Shown here: positions 28,122 to 36,038 of the stretch, piece after piece
Layout of the letters: every line of letters starts with the position of its first letter
Numbering within the stretch: position 1 is the first letter of the stretch
DNA from: Piscirickettsiaceae bacterium
GTDB taxonomy: Bacteria; Pseudomonadota; Gammaproteobacteria; Thiomicrospirales; Thiomicrospiraceae
Assembly: GCA_027019045.1 (NCBI GenBank)
Contig: JALUXI010000236.1
Span: 1-36,038, forward strand
DNA length: 36,038 nucleotides
Direction: 5' to 3'
Notes under the pieces: generated by a model
What the model saw: the letters and a program-made list of their open reading frames with translations, nothing else
Databases searched by the model: none
Told to the model about the DNA's origin: nothing
Made by a program: the position numbers and the translations under genes

Positions 28122-28122
28122 T

Positions 28123-29460
28123 TTAAGGAATCTCATATCCTTCTTCTTTTAATTTTGCCAGCTTATAGCGCAAGGTACGAGGACTCATATTCAGGGCATC
28201 TGCAGTTTTCTGACGATGTCCATTAAAATGTTTCAATGCCTCCAAAATCACCTCTGCCTCTTGATCTTTAAGCGGCTTTACCTCTTCGGTTAAATCCACT
28301 TTTTCCGGACTTTCAGCACTAAAGGCAGAAAATATCACGCCTTGGTCATCTAACAGAACATCCTGTTCTTGAATGGCATCACCCGACATCATCACTAAAG
28401 CACGCTGAATCACATTATCCAACTCTCGAATATTACCTGGCCACGCATATTCAATCAGCTTCTTCATTGCCTGAGCGGTAATCATCGGTTCCACCCGCTC
28501 AGAACCACAATGTCGCTGAAGCAACCTTTCAGCAATTGCGGCAATATCTCTTCGTCTTTCTCGAAGAGGCGGCAACTGCATCGGGAAGACATTTAGACGA
28601 TAATAAAGGTCTTCTCGGAAATCACCTGCTTCCACTGCTTTTTTTAAATCTACATTGGAGGCACTCAAAATGCGGACATTCAATTCAACCGTTTTCAAGC
28701 TGCCTAAGCGTTCAACCTCTTTCTCTTGCAAAACCCTCAATAGCTTAGCCTGAAGGTCAATATTCATTTCACCAATTTCATCTAAAAACAGCGTACCATT
28801 TTGTGCCTGTTCAAACTTTCCAGGCATCGCCTTCATCGCCCCTGTAAAAGCACCCTTTTCATAACCAAACAGCACCGCCTCTAACATCGATTCAGGAATC
28901 GCCGCACAGTTAATGGCCACAAAAGGCTGATTAGAGCGGGGGGAGTGTGCATGAATGTAACGCGCCAGCACCTCTTTACCCGTTCCACTTTCACCTGTAA
29001 TCATGACGGTGGCTTCACTTTGCGCCACTTTCAATGCCATCGCTTTCAACTGATGCATCACGGGTTCAGCCACCACAAAGTCTTCATCCGAAGAGGCATC
29101 ACGATTGAAATAAGCCTTCGCCTTTTCCACCAACACATCCGCTTCAAAAGGCTTCACAATATAATCGACCGCTCCAGCCTTCATGGAAGCCACAGCCTGC
29201 TCAATGGTGCCATAGGCAGTCATCAGTACGACAGGCAGATAGGGTTTGATGGAACGGATACGGGTCATCAGTTGATAGCCATCCATTCCATCCATACGAA
29301 TATCGGTAAACACCATGCCGATTTCATCGTCTAACGCCACCAAAGCATCTTCTGCACTCGCCACCGCCAGTACTTCAAACTCATTCAGCGTCAGCGTATC
29401 CTCTAGCGCTTCTCTGAGCTCATCGTCATCTTCAACCACTAAAATCTTTGCAATAGACAT
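28123..29460 (-). CDS. flrC: Sigma54-dependent flagellar response regulator FlrC/FleR
   Basis: REC domain [80 protein letters not shown]. Confidence 0.94.
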   Translation of the reverse strand: MSIAKILVVEDDDELREALEDTLTLNEFEVLAVASAEDALVALDDEIGMVFTDIRMDGMDGYQLMTRIRSIKPYLPVVLMTAYGTIEQAVASMKAGAVDYIVKPFEADVLVEKAKAYFNRDASSDEDFVVAEPVMHQLKAMALKVAQSEATVMITGESGTGKEVLARYIHAHSPRSNQPFVAINCAAIPESMLEAVLFGYEKGAFTGAMKAMPGKFEQAQNGTLFLDEIGEMNIDLQAKLLRVLQEKEVERLGSLKTVELNVRILSASNVDLKKAVEAGDFREDLYYRLNVFPMQLPPLRERRRDIAAIAERLLQRHCGSERVEPMITAQAMKKLIEYAWPGNIRELDNVIQRALVMMSGDAIQEQDVLLDDQGVIFSAFSAESPEKVDLTEEVKPLKDQEAEVILEALKHFNGHRQKTADALNMSPRTLRYKLAKLKEEGYEIP

Positions 29461-29488
29461 TCAAAGTTTCTCTTCTGTTGACTGATAT

Positions 29489-30709
29489 TCATCCAAAAAG
29501 GTCTTCTTGATTCATTTGTTTTTCATATAAAGGTAATCGAATCACAAAACGAGCACCATTGTTGGGAACTGAATATACCCATGCATCCCCACCATGTGCT
29601 TCTGCAACCGCTCTGACAACCGCCAAACCTAATCCTGTCCCCTTAGCCCGACTGGTAAAAAAAGGTTCAAAAATCTTTTCTTGCAATGCCTCTTCAACAC
29701 CAGGGCCATTATCACTGACAATCAAATCGATAAACCCCGTTTTATTCTGCTCAATCCCTACCTCAATGCGCACCCCACCTTCCTTAACCACATTGATGGC
29801 ATTCATAATCAGATTTTGCATCGCCGTCATTAAGGCATCAAAATCACCAAGGACTTTAAGCTCCCCCGCCTCTTCTTGGGGAATCTGAAACTTCAAATCG
29901 ACCTGCTCATTTTGAGAAGAGAATTCCAACCCACTGGACAACATCTCCAACAAATACGTCAAATCTATCACCTTATTACAGCTCCGCCCTCCCTTGGCAT
30001 ACTGCAGCATATCATTAACCAAAGCTTCTAAATGACGCAAACTGAGCAATGATTTTTGGATAAACCTTTGTCGTTTCTCTTCATCTAACTCCGTCGATGA
30101 TGCCATCTGAGAAAGATAGAGTAATGCTGAAGAGAGCGGGGTACGAATTTGATGCGCCAACGAAGCAGCCATCTCTCCCAAAGACTCCAAACGCTGATGC
30201 CGACTCTTATGTGCCTGCAACTCTCTTGAAGCGGTTACATCTTGCAATAGAAGAATCGCACCTTGATTTTCATCCAAAGTTTTTTCCGAAAGTTGATAAA
30301 CTGTTTTATCGTGTTTAACCAACTCCTTAGCCTCTGTGGCGTACAAAAAAACATTTCGCACCACCACTTCCCAAAGACGCCCCACCGCATCTTCCCCTAA
30401 AATCTGCTTGGCACTTTGGTTCATTTCGACAATTTTTCCCAATGCATTCAATACAACCACTCCAGCGGGCAGTAGCGTCAACAGCCTCTCTAGCCGTTCA
30501 GCAACCTTCACTCTTTCTCTGTCACTCTCTTCAAGCTGTTGCTGAAGATCAGCCACTTGATGCTGCAAAGCTTCATAGGCTTGTGTGAGCTGCATGGAGG
30601 TCTGATTAAACAACTCAAACGCCTGCTCCAACTCTGCAAGTCGCTGCTGTTCAATTGCACTCAATTGTGATTTCGTATCACTCATCTCACTTTCTCTCCA
30701 AGAGCTCAT
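29489..30709 (-). CDS. flrB: Flagellar sensor histidine kinase FlrB/FleS
   Basis: PAS-like [23 protein letters not shown]-box [23 protein letters not shown]-box [25 protein letters not shown]. Start 30709 or 30685. Confidence 0.93.
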   Translation of the reverse strand: MSSWRESEMSDTKSQLSAIEQQRLAELEQAFELFNQTSMQLTQAYEALQHQVADLQQQLEESDRERVKVAERLERLLTLLPAGVVVLNALGKIVEMNQSAKQILGEDAVGRLWEVVVRNVFLYATEAKELVKHDKTVYQLSEKTLDENQGAILLLQDVTASRELQAHKSRHQRLESLGEMAASLAHQIRTPLSSALLYLSQMASSTELDEEKRQRFIQKSLLSLRHLEALVNDMLQYAKGGRSCNKVIDLTYLLEMLSSGLEFSSQNEQVDLKFQIPQEEAGELKVLGDFDALMTAMQNLIMNAINVVKEGGVRIEVGIEQNKTGFIDLIVSDNGPGVEEALQEKIFEPFFTSRAKGTGLGLAVVRAVAEAHGGDAWVYSVPNNGARFVIRLPLYEKQMNQEDLFG

Positions 30710-31836
30710 CCGTTCAATTGATATTTTCTAATCTTCTCAACCAAAGTTGTGCGATTAGTTTTTAACAGCTTAGCAGCTTGCGAAACATTACCTTCTGTTT
30801 CTGACAGCGCCTGTTGAATTAACTGAATCTCCATTTCAACCAAATAAGACTTCAAATCTAACCCTTGATGAATATCTGGCATGCCTGAATTAAATCCTTG
30901 CAAAGGACTCTTTTCATCTTTATCCAAATCACCTGTTTCTGCATCTGCTTTATTATTTTTCTCTTCTTGTGATTCAGCCAGTTGCACTTCAGAGTGGCTT
31001 TCAACTTGCTGATTATCGCAGAGCTTTAACTCGGCTCCTTCAGGCACTTCCACTTGATATTTAGCAGGCAAGTCGGTGTAATCCACCATTGCATTAGGAA
31101 AGAGAATGGACAACCGTTCAGCCAAGTTACCTAACTCACGCACATTACCAGGCCATGGGTAATGCTGAAGTGCAATCAAAACCTTTTCAGTCAATTGCGG
31201 AATGGGGCGTCCACTTTGTTGAATTTTGTTGAACATGAATGAGAGTAAAGCAGGAATATCTTCCACTCGCTCACGCAGGGAAGGCATTTCAATAGGAAAG
31301 ACATTGAGACGATAGAAAAGGTCTTCTCGGAAGTTGCCCGCTTCAATCTGATCTTCTAAGTTCCGATGGGTTGCCGCAATCACACGCACATCACAGCTAA
31401 AGCTTTTATTGCCTCCCACCCTTTCATAAGTCCGCTCTTGAAGCACTCGTAACAGTTTAACCTGCATCGGCAAAGGCATATCCCCAATTTCGTCCAAAAA
31501 AATAGAGCCTTTTTCAGCCAACTCAAACCGCCCCTTTCGGGCTGTAATGGCACCTGTAAAAGCCCCTTTTTCATGACCAAATAGCTCACTCTCTAACAAC
31601 TCTGAAGGAATGGCGCCGCAATTGATAGGAACAAAAGGACGATCAGCACGATGAGAAAGTTGATGCAGTGCTTGAGCAACCACTTCTTTCCCCGTACCCG
31701 ATTCACCGAGAATCAAAACAGAGGCATCGGTCGTTGCAACCTGCTGAATCAGTTTTTTGACCTGTAACATCGCTGGACTCTGTCCAACAATAGAATTCAG
31801 TATACTTTCTGTATCTACTAACGGGGATGGAGACAT
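30706..31836 (-). CDS. flrA: Sigma54 activator of FlrA/FleQ family lacking the N-terminal receiver-like domain
   Basis: AAA+ [55 protein letters not shown]; FleQ-type [55 protein letters not shown] at 31836; the ORF track starts at a TTG one codon upstream. Confidence 0.88.
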   Translation of the reverse strand: MSPSPLVDTESILNSIVGQSPAMLQVKKLIQQVATTDASVLILGESGTGKEVVAQALHQLSHRADRPFVPINCGAIPSELLESELFGHEKGAFTGAITARKGRFELAEKGSIFLDEIGDMPLPMQVKLLRVLQERTYERVGGNKSFSCDVRVIAATHRNLEDQIEAGNFREDLFYRLNVFPIEMPSLRERVEDIPALLSFMFNKIQQSGRPIPQLTEKVLIALQHYPWPGNVRELGNLAERLSILFPNAMVDYTDLPAKYQVEVPEGAELKLCDNQQVESHSEVQLAESQEEKNNKADAETGDLDKDEKSPLQGFNSGMPDIHQGLDLKSYLVEMEIQLIQQALSETEGNVSQAAKLLKTNRTTLVEKIRKYQLNG

Positions 31837-31841
31837 CAACT

Positions 31842-31869
31842 CACACCTAATTTCTATACATTAGGTGTG
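31842..31869. repeat. Perfect 10-bp inverted repeat (operator or 5' leader hairpin) upstream of flrA
   Basis: CACACCTAAT-ttctatac-ATTAGGTGTG, ending a few bases before the flrA ATG and adjoining the promoter -10 box. Confidence 0.85.
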
Positions 31870-31898
31870 TTTATATATGGTTTTTCAGTCAATGTCAA
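31870..31898 (-). promoter_or_regulatory. Sigma70-type promoter for flrA(BC)
   Basis: Minus strand TTGACA-N17-TATAAA. Confidence 0.75.
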
Positions 31899-31911
31899 AA
31901 ATTTGGCGTAT

Positions 31912-32205
31912 TTATTCGAAATATTGAGAAAGCGCCTGCTGTTTCTGGCGTTGTTGAAGGTGGTCTTGCTTTAATTTGAGCATCGCATTTTCTACTGCCC
32001 GTTGAATCACATCGACCTGTTGGAGGAGAGATTTTAAAATTTCAGCCTTTTGTGCCTCATCAAGCTCAGTCTCTTCTGCCAAAACCTGTTTAAAACGCTC
32101 AAGCCAGTTGGCCTCAAGCGGCTGGAACTGAGCCCAATCCCCTTTTTCAGCCAACTGCTGCATACGAGCCATATCATTGATGAGATTTAACAACTGAGGT
32201 GACAT
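31912..32205 (-). CDS. FliT-like small flagellar chaperone
   Basis: 97-aa helical protein immediately after fliS with a 1-bp overlap; low sequence conservation, call mainly from position and size. Confidence 0.6.
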   Translation of the reverse strand: MSPQLLNLINDMARMQQLAEKGDWAQFQPLEANWLERFKQVLAEETELDEAQKAEILKSLLQQVDVIQRAVENAMLKLKQDHLQQRQKQQALSQYFE

Positions 32206-32657
32206 TAAGCTTGCTTCTGTTTAAGTTGTTTAACGCGTTCGATTTTTTCACGAGGCGCCTTCTTAAACTCATCAGGCATCTGCTCCCAGCCTTCTTTGAC
32301 TGTCCGCAATAAATCTGCTACTTCATCAAATTTTTCCGCACTATTTTCACGACTGGCTTCCAAAATTCGACGCCCCATATACTCATATAATGCATCTAAA
32401 TTTTGTGCCACTTCTCCACCATATTCAAAATCTAAACTTGAACGAAGGTTGAATAAGATAGCCGTTACTTTTGATACCTCTTCGGCTTTTGCTCTAAATT
32501 GCTGATGCGCCATAAATCCTTTTGCGCGTGCAATTTTTGCCAAAGCCCCATCATAAAGCATTGAAACCAACTTATGAGGGGTCGCTTCGCTGGCAGACGC
32601 TTCTAAATCAGTGGTTTGATATTGCTTTAAAAACTTCTGCTTCATTTGTGCATTCAT
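32205..32657 (-). CDS. fliS: Flagellin export chaperone FliS
   Basis: TPHKLVSMLYDGALAKIARAKGFM; LNFRSSLDFEYGGEVAQNLDALYEYMGRRILEA-type sequence. Confidence 0.94.
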   Translation of the reverse strand: MNAQMKQKFLKQYQTTDLEASASEATPHKLVSMLYDGALAKIARAKGFMAHQQFRAKAEEVSKVTAILFNLRSSLDFEYGGEVAQNLDALYEYMGRRILEASRENSAEKFDEVADLLRTVKEGWEQMPDEFKKAPREKIERVKQLKQKQA

Positions 32658-32672
32658 CTTGCCTATCCTCTT

Positions 32673-34700
32673 TTAATTACCTTGTTGTTGGCTTGTCGAA
32701 TTAAAGGTTGCCGCTAAATAAGAGCGGGTATTCTTCATTGATGCCAAAACGGATTGTAATGCACCGAATTGCATTTTATATTGCAACTCTAGTTTATTAT
32801 AACGATCCTGTATCTTAGTCTTTTCATCGGCCAACGCAGTAGTTTCTTTATTTAATTTGTCAATTTGAGAACCCACCAAACCATCTATACTATTAAACTT
32901 ATTAAATAGTTGAGAAAGCTTGTCTGCATATCCTCGAGTAAAACTGATAGAACCACGATTACCTGTTGCTGTGCCACCAATATCAAACTCTAACCCTTTA
33001 GGCATATCTGCTGCTGCATAGTTACTGACCGTAACATGCTGTCCTTGACCAGTAAAAAAATACTGTGTGCCTGTTTTTGCATTAGTCAGCGTTCCGCCTA
33101 CATCTGTACCTGCACTGGTGTTACCCGTTGCCAGCCCCACACTCCCCAAGACAGTCCCACCCGTGAAATTGATTGATGAAGCCGAACCGAACTTATCAGA
33201 AGTAAAGGTAAATTTATCCTGTGTCGCATCATAACTTACCGTAATTTTAGACCCCTGAGCTTTAAAATTAGCATCATTATTGATCACATTTTGCAACTCC
33301 TGCGCAAGTTGTGTACCTGTATAATTCCCTGCCGCCAGTGTCAAAGTAGATGAAGTCGCACCATCCAATTGTAAAGTGAGCGTATCGTTTGTTCCCGCCG
33401 TAATCGCGAAACTGTTTGCATTACCTGTCGCTGCCCCCGTAAAAGTTGCCTGTTTAGCCGCAGTGGTCACATTTATCTGAAAAGTCCCTTCGATTGTACT
33501 TCCCGTAGAAGCTGTATATTTTACAAATGGATCCGTAGAAATACCGCTGGCCGCAAAAAGTCGTCCAACCGAATCTGGAGCGGCACTGACCGCTTGATTG
33601 AGTTGTGCCGTATCTAACTGCAAACTACCATCTAATTGAGTCTTAATACCAATATCGGCCAAGGATTGTACTGACCCTGTCAAACCTGTAATTTGGGTCT
33701 GTAAAACTGCCTTCATCTGTTCTTTCATCATCCGAACACTAGAATCACTAGATAAAGAACCTTTCGTTGGATCATAATTCTTACTATTTGGATCGTCTTT
33801 TTTGTACGACTGCACCGTATTAAAAATATTATTCATCGAATTATAAAGATCTACAAAATCTTGCACTTTCTGACCAATACCCGAAGTATCTCTCGCCACT
33901 TCAATTCGTTTAGTTCTTCCCAAATCTGCACTGTAAAGGTTTAGCTCTACGCCAGGAATCACCTCACTTAATGTATTTTGGCTACTGTTAATCGTCAATC
34001 CATTCACCACGACCGTTGCATCCTGCGCGGCTACTGTCTGAGTCAAATTCCCCGTACTTAACTGTGACAACCCTACATTATCTGTATTATTACCATCATT
34101 ATCGGCCACCGAAATTTGAATTTGATTACTTGCCCCCGTGCTATTCGCCGTAAACATCAACTTATAGCCACTTCCTGTATTAACCGTTGTCGCGGTAACA
34201 CCAATCCCTGCCGCTTGCACAGCCTGTTGAATGCCTGTAAGCGTATTATTGGTATTATCAATCGTAATGGTATGCGCCACCCCTCCAACATTGATCGTTA
34301 AAGCACCTGTACCGACAACATCCGTCAGACTATTAAAAGTACTATTGGTGGCAAGTGTTTGGGCTGTGGCAATTTTTTGTACTTCAACATTATAAATTCC
34401 AGGCGTTGTACTGCCTTTAATCGTTGCATCAATCACCGCTTTATCTGATGAAGTCACATTCATTTTGCTAAAGGTATCAGGCTGGGTTAAACTTGCAATC
34501 TGCGTTCTAAACCCATCAAATGCCTTTTTTAATAGATCAAAACCGCCCAACCTCGAATCATGAAGCTTCTGTTTCGTATCTAAATTCGCATTCAATGCAG
34601 CAACATCAGCATTCGCTAACACCTTTGCCATATTTTTAACATTAAAGGTGGTTGCCCCCATGCTATTTAAGATATCTAAACCTAAATTATTATTTGCCAT
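32673..34700 (-). CDS. fliD: Flagellar filament cap FliD with extended central region
   Basis: LDILNSMGATTFNVKNMAKVLANADVAALNANLD; GIYNVEVQKIATAQTLAT; C-terminal DRYNKLELQYKMQFGALQSVLASMKNTRSYLAATF; 675 aa. Confidence 0.93.
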   Translation of the reverse strand: MANNNLGLDILNSMGATTFNVKNMAKVLANADVAALNANLDTKQKLHDSRLGGFDLLKKAFDGFRTQIASLTQPDTFSKMNVTSSDKAVIDATIKGSTTPGIYNVEVQKIATAQTLATNSTFNSLTDVVGTGALTINVGGVAHTITIDNTNNTLTGIQQAVQAAGIGVTATTVNTGSGYKLMFTANSTGASNQIQISVADNDGNNTDNVGLSQLSTGNLTQTVAAQDATVVVNGLTINSSQNTLSEVIPGVELNLYSADLGRTKRIEVARDTSGIGQKVQDFVDLYNSMNNIFNTVQSYKKDDPNSKNYDPTKGSLSSDSSVRMMKEQMKAVLQTQITGLTGSVQSLADIGIKTQLDGSLQLDTAQLNQAVSAAPDSVGRLFAASGISTDPFVKYTASTGSTIEGTFQINVTTAAKQATFTGAATGNANSFAITAGTNDTLTLQLDGATSSTLTLAAGNYTGTQLAQELQNVINNDANFKAQGSKITVSYDATQDKFTFTSDKFGSASSINFTGGTVLGSVGLATGNTSAGTDVGGTLTNAKTGTQYFFTGQGQHVTVSNYAAADMPKGLEFDIGGTATGNRGSISFTRGYADKLSQLFNKFNSIDGLVGSQIDKLNKETTALADEKTKIQDRYNKLELQYKMQFGALQSVLASMKNTRSYLAATFNSTSQQQGN

Positions 34701-34746
34701 AACTTTTCCACCTCTTCTTCATCAATTCCAACAGCTTTCAATGGAT

Positions 34747-34773
34747 ATATCGACCATATCCAATAAAACTTTA
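34747..34773 (-). promoter_or_regulatory. Sigma28 promoter upstream of fliD
   Basis: Minus strand TAAAGTTT-N11-GTCGATAT: -35 8/8, -10 6/8, exact spacing. Confidence 0.75.
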
Positions 34774-34800
34774 AGAAAGCACTGTTCAAATCACTTAAAC

Positions 34801-34884
34801 GAGAGCTTTGCATGAGTGGGACGCAAGAGAAAAAGGGGAATTTTAGCCTTTTTTATCCGTGTAGCCATCTCATGCAAAGCTCTC
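34801..34884. mobile_element. MITE copy A (84 bp)
   Basis: Perfect 16-bp TIRs GAGAGCTTTGCATGAG / CTCATGCAAAGCTCTC, flanked by TAAAC on both sides (34796-34800, 34885-34889). Confidence 0.85.
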
Positions 34885-34950
34885 TAAACTTATGCCGGAT
34901 GACAAGTACTCACACAAAAGATTTAATCATCACCACCCAGATAAAAAGCA

Positions 34951-34976
34951 AAAAAGCCGCCAAACTGCGACTTTTT
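34951..34976 (-). terminator. Intrinsic terminator downstream of flaG
   Basis: Minus strand AAAAAGTCGC-agtttg-GCGGCTTTTT then TGCTTTTTATC. Confidence 0.65.
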
Positions 34977-34980
34977 ATAT

Positions 34981-35140
34981 GAGAGATTTGCACGAGTGGG
35001 ACGCGAGAGAAAAAAGAGATAAAATTACTCGAATCGAGGCTGAAAACACAGGGAATAGCCCGCTATTGCCAAGTTTGTCAACGAAGAGTCGGGGAATTTT
35101 AGCCTTTTTTATCCGTGTAACCATCTCGTGCAAAGCTCTC
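34981..35140. mobile_element. MITE copy B (160 bp), related to copy A
   Basis: TIRs GAGAGATTTGCACGAG / CTCGTGCAAAGCTCTC (one mismatch), flanks TATAT / TATAC. Shares GAGTGGGACGC.GAGAGAAAAA and GGGGAATTTTAGCCTTTTTTATCCGTGTA.CCATCTC.TGCAAAGCTCTC with copy A. Confidence 0.85.
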
Positions 35141-35180
35141 TATACACCAAAACACAGATACATCTCACCCTCTCACTTTA

Positions 35181-35615
35181 TCAAGCTTGACTGTCCATAA
35201 TTAACCCTTTTGCATTAGAAGGACTATTTTGTTGTGACAAATAAGACTTAGCCTGTTGAATTCTTTCTAAATATTGCGTTAGATTCTTAGAAATTTTCAA
35301 AGCCTCTTCCGAAGGAATTTGACGAATGAGTTTTCCAGATTGCTCATCCTGGATTTTAATCACGACCTGATGCGTGCTATCGTCCACTTCAAAACGAAGG
35401 TGTGTTTGAGAAACTTTTAAAATATCATTTAATTGATTAAAACCCTTTCTCACGCCTTCAATAGAGTCTTGTAACATCTTTGTATTCGATGTTTGCTCAC
35501 CCAGCGTTTGACTAGATGAAATATCCATAACCCCCTGTTGGCCACTTTCAGATAGATGAGGTGATTGAGTATGAGATATCCCATGACTTGTCGTCGATGT
35601 TCTAATTGCCTCCAT
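35181..35615 (-). CDS. flaG: Flagellar protein FlaG
   Basis: LRFEVDDSTHQVVIKIQDEQSGKLIRQIPSEEALKI. Start re-set to ATG 35615 behind GAGGAGGGGCAA. Confidence 0.93.
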   Translation of the reverse strand: MEAIRTSTTSHGISHTQSPHLSESGQQGVMDISSSQTLGEQTSNTKMLQDSIEGVRKGFNQLNDILKVSQTHLRFEVDDSTHQVVIKIQDEQSGKLIRQIPSEEALKISKNLTQYLERIQQAKSYLSQQNSPSNAKGLIMDSQA

Positions 35616-35658
35616 TTGCCCCTCCTCAAAAATTTCAAAGATTACACTTTTTATCTTT

Positions 35659-35687
35659 ATTGTAAGTATTTTCAGCAAGATAGACAA
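35659..35687 (-). promoter_or_regulatory. Possible sigma70 promoter upstream of flaG
   Basis: Minus strand TTGTCT-N17-TACAAT. Confidence 0.4.
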
Positions 35688-35704
35688 ATTTTAAAGCAAA
35701 AAAA

Positions 35705-35732
35705 AACGGTAAGGACTGCGTCGCTTACCGTT
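35705..35732 (-). terminator. Intrinsic terminator downstream of flagellin gene
   Basis: Minus strand AACGGTAAG-cgacgcagtc-CTTACCGTT followed by a T run. Confidence 0.85.
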
Positions 35733-35856
35733 AACACACAAGGGAAACCCTTAAATAACATCGAGAGCTGAGCTGACTCTAAAGCCAACCAGGCATCTTC
35801 TTGTTATCAGAAAATATTATCCAACATAAAAGCTGTTAGGTAAATCTATTTTCCAT

Positions 35857-35891
35857 CAGGACTGGAGATTTTGGCAAAATTCCCAGTCCTG
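35857..35891 (-). repeat. Long hairpin in the flagellin 3' UTR
   Basis: CAGGACTGG-a-GATTTTGGCAAAATTC-CCAGTCCTG: 9-bp outer stem plus inner ATTTT/AAAAT stem, no following T run. Confidence 0.7.
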
Positions 35892-35932
35892 CTTGATATT
35901 TTTTAAAATGCTAGCGATTTTTTAAAGTTAAC

Positions 35933-36038
35933 CTACTTTAACAACTGCATCACATTCTGTGACTGTTTATTCGCTTGAGACAACATGCTCATCCCCGCTT
36001 GTTGCAATACTTGTGTCTTGGCAAGTGCCGCACTCTCT
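35933..36038 (-). CDS. fliC: Flagellin FliC, C-terminal fragment (N-terminus outside the window)
   Basis: Minus-strand translation ESAALAKTQVLQQAGMSMLSQANKQSQNVMQLLK*. Confidence 0.93.
   Translation of the reverse strand, partial: ESAALAKTQVLQQAGMSMLSQANKQSQNVMQLLK

Noticed and set aside
34801-35140. Repeated GAGAGC...GCTCTC units as a CRISPR array
   Set aside because: Only two units with inverted ends and flanking direct repeats; this is MITE structure, with no regular spacers or cas genes.
34892-35200. 102-aa + strand ORF (MPDDKYSHKRFNHHHPDKK...)
   Set aside because: It runs through the terminator and MITE B, including both terminal repeats; best explained as a chance frame through a MITE, perhaps with a transposase remnant.
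1-36038. tRNA, rRNA, toxin-antitoxin, defence or prophage genes
   Set aside because: None recognised; the window is a coherent flagellar/chemotaxis cluster apart from the copper unit and MITEs.

Overview
The window is a nearly complete polar-type flagellar/chemotaxis cluster from a gammaproteobacterium. The gene order and proteins suggest a Thiomicrospira/Hydrogenovibrio-like sulfur oxidiser, but that is only an inference. Almost everything lies on the minus strand. Read in the direction of transcription, from the right edge: fliC (C-terminus only), flaG, fliD, fliS, fliT-like, flrA/fleQ-like, flrB/fleS, flrC/fleR, fliE-F-G-H-I-J-K, a sensor-less MCP-like protein, motA, motB, fliL-M-N-O-P-Q-R, flhB, flhA, flhF, flhG, fliA, cheY, cheZ, cheA, cheW. 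At the left edge, convergent on the + strand, is a copper-handling unit: NosA/OprC-type TonB receptor, SCO, PCuAC.

Most interesting observations: (1) an IS5-like MITE with perfect terminal inverted repeats and a CTAG duplication sits in the 3' end of motB and supplies its stop codon; removing it in silico restores a longer in-frame MotB tail. (2) Two sibling MITEs, one an internal-deletion derivative of the other, lie between flaG and fliD. (3) The FlrA/FleQ-like master regulator has no N-terminal receiver-like domain and lacks the FleQ c-di-GMP contact motifs. (4) A near-consensus sigma70 promoter with an abutting perfect palindrome precedes flrA. (5) CheA has its P2 domain replaced by two protein-identical but synonymously diverged motifs. 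(6) A strong terminator separates cheY from cheZ, and cheA has its own near-perfect sigma54 promoter. (7) fliE has tandem sigma54 and sigma28 promoters. (8) An MCP-like protein plus motAB is inserted between fliK and fliL. All calls come from reading the sequence; no database search was run.
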